Part shown: in pieces, positions 6,675 to 8,250 of the stretch
Numbering within the stretch: the stretch's first letter is position 1
Layout: the number at the start of each line of letters is the position of its first letter
Assembly (NCBI GenBank): GCA_026129385.1
Contig: JAHCIE010000127.1
Location: 1-8,250, forward strand
DNA length: 8,250 nucleotides
Reading direction: 5' to 3'
Source of the DNA: Anaerolineae bacterium
GTDB lineage: Bacteria; Chloroflexota; Anaerolineae; Epilineales; JAHCIE01
Notes under the pieces: model-generated
What the model saw: only the letters and a program-made list of their open reading frames with translations
What the model was told of the DNA's origin: nothing
Databases searched by the model: none
Program-made: the position numbers and the translations under genes

Positions 6675-8063
6675 ATGGCGCACACGACGGAAATGACGCT
6701 CGATCAGGTCATCGACAGCATCGGCCTGGGTCGCTTCCAGCACAAGTTGCTGGCCGTCGCAGGCGTAAGCTGGGCGGCCGACGCGATGGAAGTCCTGCTC
6801 ATCGGCTTCCTGATTCCGTCCATCATCGTCTCACTTCACATTACACGGGAACAAGCCGCCTGGCTGGTGACAGCCTTGTTCGTGGGCATGATGCTGGGGG
6901 CGTGGTTCTGGGGCAGTCTGGCCGACCGCATCGGCCGCAAGAACGTTTTTGTCTATACCATCCTGATCGCCTCCGTCTTTGCCCTCGCCAGCGCCCTCGC
7001 GCCAAACTACGAAACGCTGCTCCTCTTCCGCCTGCTGAGCGGTTTCGGCATCGGCGGCTCCCTGCCCGTCGACTACGCCATTACCGCCGAGTTCATGCCC
7101 AGCAGGCAGCGTGGCCGCTGGCTGGTGTTCCTGGAGAGCTTCTGGGCCTTGGGGACCATCGTCGCCGCCGGACTGGCCTGGTTCTTCATCCCGCGCTTCC
7201 CCGAGGACGGCTGGCGCTACGTGCTGGCCCTGTCGGCCGTGCCCGGCCTCATCGCCTTTTGGATTCGCCGCAGCATCCCCGAATCACCCCGCTATCTGGT
7301 AACGCGGGGGCGCACGGCCGAGGCCGAGCAGGTCGTCAAGATTGTCGCGGCGGAGAACGGGGTCACGCTCCCCGACGACTTCCGCCTGATCGCGCCCGTC
7401 GCCACCACCGCCAGCGCGCAGATCCGCCAGCCGCTAGCCGTCATCTTCCAGTCGCCCCTGCTACGCTCGACGCTGCTGCTGTCGGCGGTGTGGTTCCTGC
7501 TCAGCCTCGCCTACTATGGCATCTTCACCTGGCTACCCGGCATTTTCGTCCAGCGCGGTTTCGACTTCCTGCGTACCTATCAGAACACCTTCATCCTGGC
7601 CCTGGCCCAGCTACCGGGGTACTTCTCGGCGGCCTGGCTGATCGAGAAGTGGGGGCGCAAGCCGACCCTGGCCGTGTACCTGGGCGCGGCGGCCGTGTTC
7701 ACCTACGCCTTCGCCGTCGCCGACAACCTGCCGCTCATCCTGGGCGCGGCCATCATGATGAGCTTCTTCGCCCTGGGCGCATGGGGCGCGCTGTATGCCT
7801 ACACACCCGAGGTCTATCCGACTACGGTGCGGGCGACAGGCATGGGCTGGGCCAGCGCCATGGCCCGCGTGGCAGGCATCGTCGCGCCGCTGCTCAGCGT
7901 GCGGCTGCTCGGTCTCTCGCTCCCCGTGGCGCTGAGCGTCTACGCCGTGTCATTCCTGCTGGCGGCGTTGGTGTCACTGCTAGGCAGGGAGACGGCCGGC
8001 CAGGCCTTGACGGACACGGCGGGCGAATCATCCGCCCCCCGGCCGCTCTCCCTGGAGCGGTAG
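6675..8063 (+). CDS. MFS transporter, NiaP-like metabolite:H+ symporter
   Basis: A 462-residue inner-membrane protein with about 12 helices (roughly 26-50, 61-80, 91-109, 115-135, 150-172, 181-198, 264-288, 302-322, 328-348, 353-373, 388-410, 414-436). MFS motif A is GSLADRIGRK (80-89), with RLLSGFGIGG (119-128) in TM4, PESPRYL (202-208) after TM6, and a half-repeat EKWGRK (324-329). The segments LESFWALG (153-160), AQLPGYFSAAWLIEKWGRK (311-329) and LGAWGALYAYTPEVYP (367-382) strongly recall the niacin permease NiaP (Bacillus YceI) as I remember it. Related subfamilies carry aromatic acids, so the substrate is inferred. The ATG at 6675 is chosen over an in-frame ATG at 6603, which lies inside the hairpin. 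AAGGT ends 6 nt upstream. No own promoter is obvious, so it may depend on readthrough from aspS. Confidence 0.9.
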   Translation: MAHTTEMTLDQVIDSIGLGRFQHKLLAVAGVSWAADAMEVLLIGFLIPSIIVSLHITREQAAWLVTALFVGMMLGAWFWGSLADRIGRKNVFVYTILIASVFALASALAPNYETLLLFRLLSGFGIGGSLPVDYAITAEFMPSRQRGRWLVFLESFWALGTIVAAGLAWFFIPRFPEDGWRYVLALSAVPGLIAFWIRRSIPESPRYLVTRGRTAEAEQVVKIVAAENGVTLPDDFRLIAPVATTASAQIRQPLAVIFQSPLLRSTLLLSAVWFLLSLAYYGIFTWLPGIFVQRGFDFLRTYQNTFILALAQLPGYFSAAWLIEKWGRKPTLAVYLGAAAVFTYAFAVADNLPLILGAAIMMSFFALGAWGALYAYTPEVYPTTVRATGMGWASAMARVAGIVAPLLSVRLLGLSLPVALSVYAVSFLLAALVSLLGRETAGQALTDTAGESSAPRPLSLER

Positions 8064-8087
8064 GCGGGGTCTGGCTCGCGCAGCCAT

Positions 8088-8116
8088 TTGCACTACACAG
8101 GGAAGTGTGCTAGTAT
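8088..8116 (+). promoter_or_regulatory. weak promoter before the last gene
   Basis: The -35 is TTGCAC (8088-8093, 3 of 6), the spacer is 17 nt, and the -10 is TAGTAT (8111-8116, 5 of 6). The spacer carries ACAC (8095-8098) and GTGT (8105-8108) as a short inverted repeat that might be an operator half. The expected start is near 8123, about 69 nt before the GTG at 8192. No terminator for the MFS gene is visible in 8064-8087. Confidence 0.35.
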
Positions 8117-8191
8117 TCTGGCACGGCCCTGCTGGGTTGGTGATGCGGTAACGTGTTTACTGCCAACACTCTGTTTATGGGAGGCGATCTC

Positions 8192-8250
8192 GTGACCAGG
8201 GCGTCGGGTCCCCCGGCGGCCGGCCAGGTAGCCGCCCACCTGCGCAAGCA
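8192..8250 (+). CDS. 5' end of an unidentified gene, cut by the window edge
   Basis: GTG at 8192 preceded by GGGAGG (8179-8184) with 7-nt spacing opens a frame that stays open to the window end: VTRASGPPAAGQVAAHLRK, 19 codons. An in-frame ATG at 8177 overlaps the ribosome-binding site and has none of its own, so GTG is preferred. The start is Ala/Pro/Gly-rich with no signal peptide visible. It is too short to assign a family. Confidence 0.5.
   Translation, partial: MTRASGPPAAGQVAAHLRK

Noticed and set aside
6902..8113. Plus-strand 403-codon frame overlapping the MFS gene in another frame
   Set aside because: Arg/Pro/His-rich out-of-frame translation; the MFS frame carries all transporter motifs.

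Overview
The window is GC-rich bacterial chromosome carrying core genes. I see no insertion sequence, CRISPR array, rRNA or tRNA. Several sigma-70-type promoters are readable by eye, mostly with 17-nt spacers. The FtsH and AspRS sequence styles, and an AspRS of the apparently non-discriminating type, would fit a deep-branching high-GC group such as Chloroflexota. That placement is an impression from protein style, not a tested result. A lipobox protein shows that the cell makes lipoproteins.

Layout, left to right. Positions 1-235 hold at most the tail of an upstream gene and a terminator-like hairpin. A promoter (236-264) drives a two-gene unit: a small glutaredoxin-fold protein with a one-cysteine CSDV active site (350-715), abutted without any gap by an extended SDR/NAD(P)-dependent epimerase-type enzyme with a C-terminal membrane anchor (716-1804). 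The membrane AAA+ zinc protease FtsH follows (1955-3925) with its own promoter just behind the SDR stop codon. A hairpin at 3954-3994 separates ftsH from a convergent small Pro/Thr-rich lipoprotein gene (4285-4019, minus strand), which has its own promoter.

The 4377-4809 intergenic stretch is the most structured non-coding part of the window. It holds a strong promoter, a 17-residue open frame with a Shine-Dalgarno sequence matching 10 nt of the 16S tail, two hairpins, a second promoter, and a hairpin with a T-tract. All lie upstream of aspS (4810-6579). This looks like an attenuation-type leader for aspartyl-tRNA synthetase, although no classical T-box motif is visible.

A 20-bp perfect hairpin (6586-6629) closes aspS. 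It is followed by a 12-helix MFS transporter resembling the NiaP (niacin) branch (6675-8063), a weak promoter, and the first 19 codons of an unidentified gene (8192 onward).

Functionally the window mixes proteostasis (FtsH), translation (AspRS), thiol/redox and SDR metabolism, and small-molecule transport. Only the glutaredoxin-SDR pair looks like a tight operon. No previously undescribed multi-gene system is evident. The best leads are the aspS leader, the inverted repeats that begin at the -10 element of three promoters, and the perfect hairpin after aspS.
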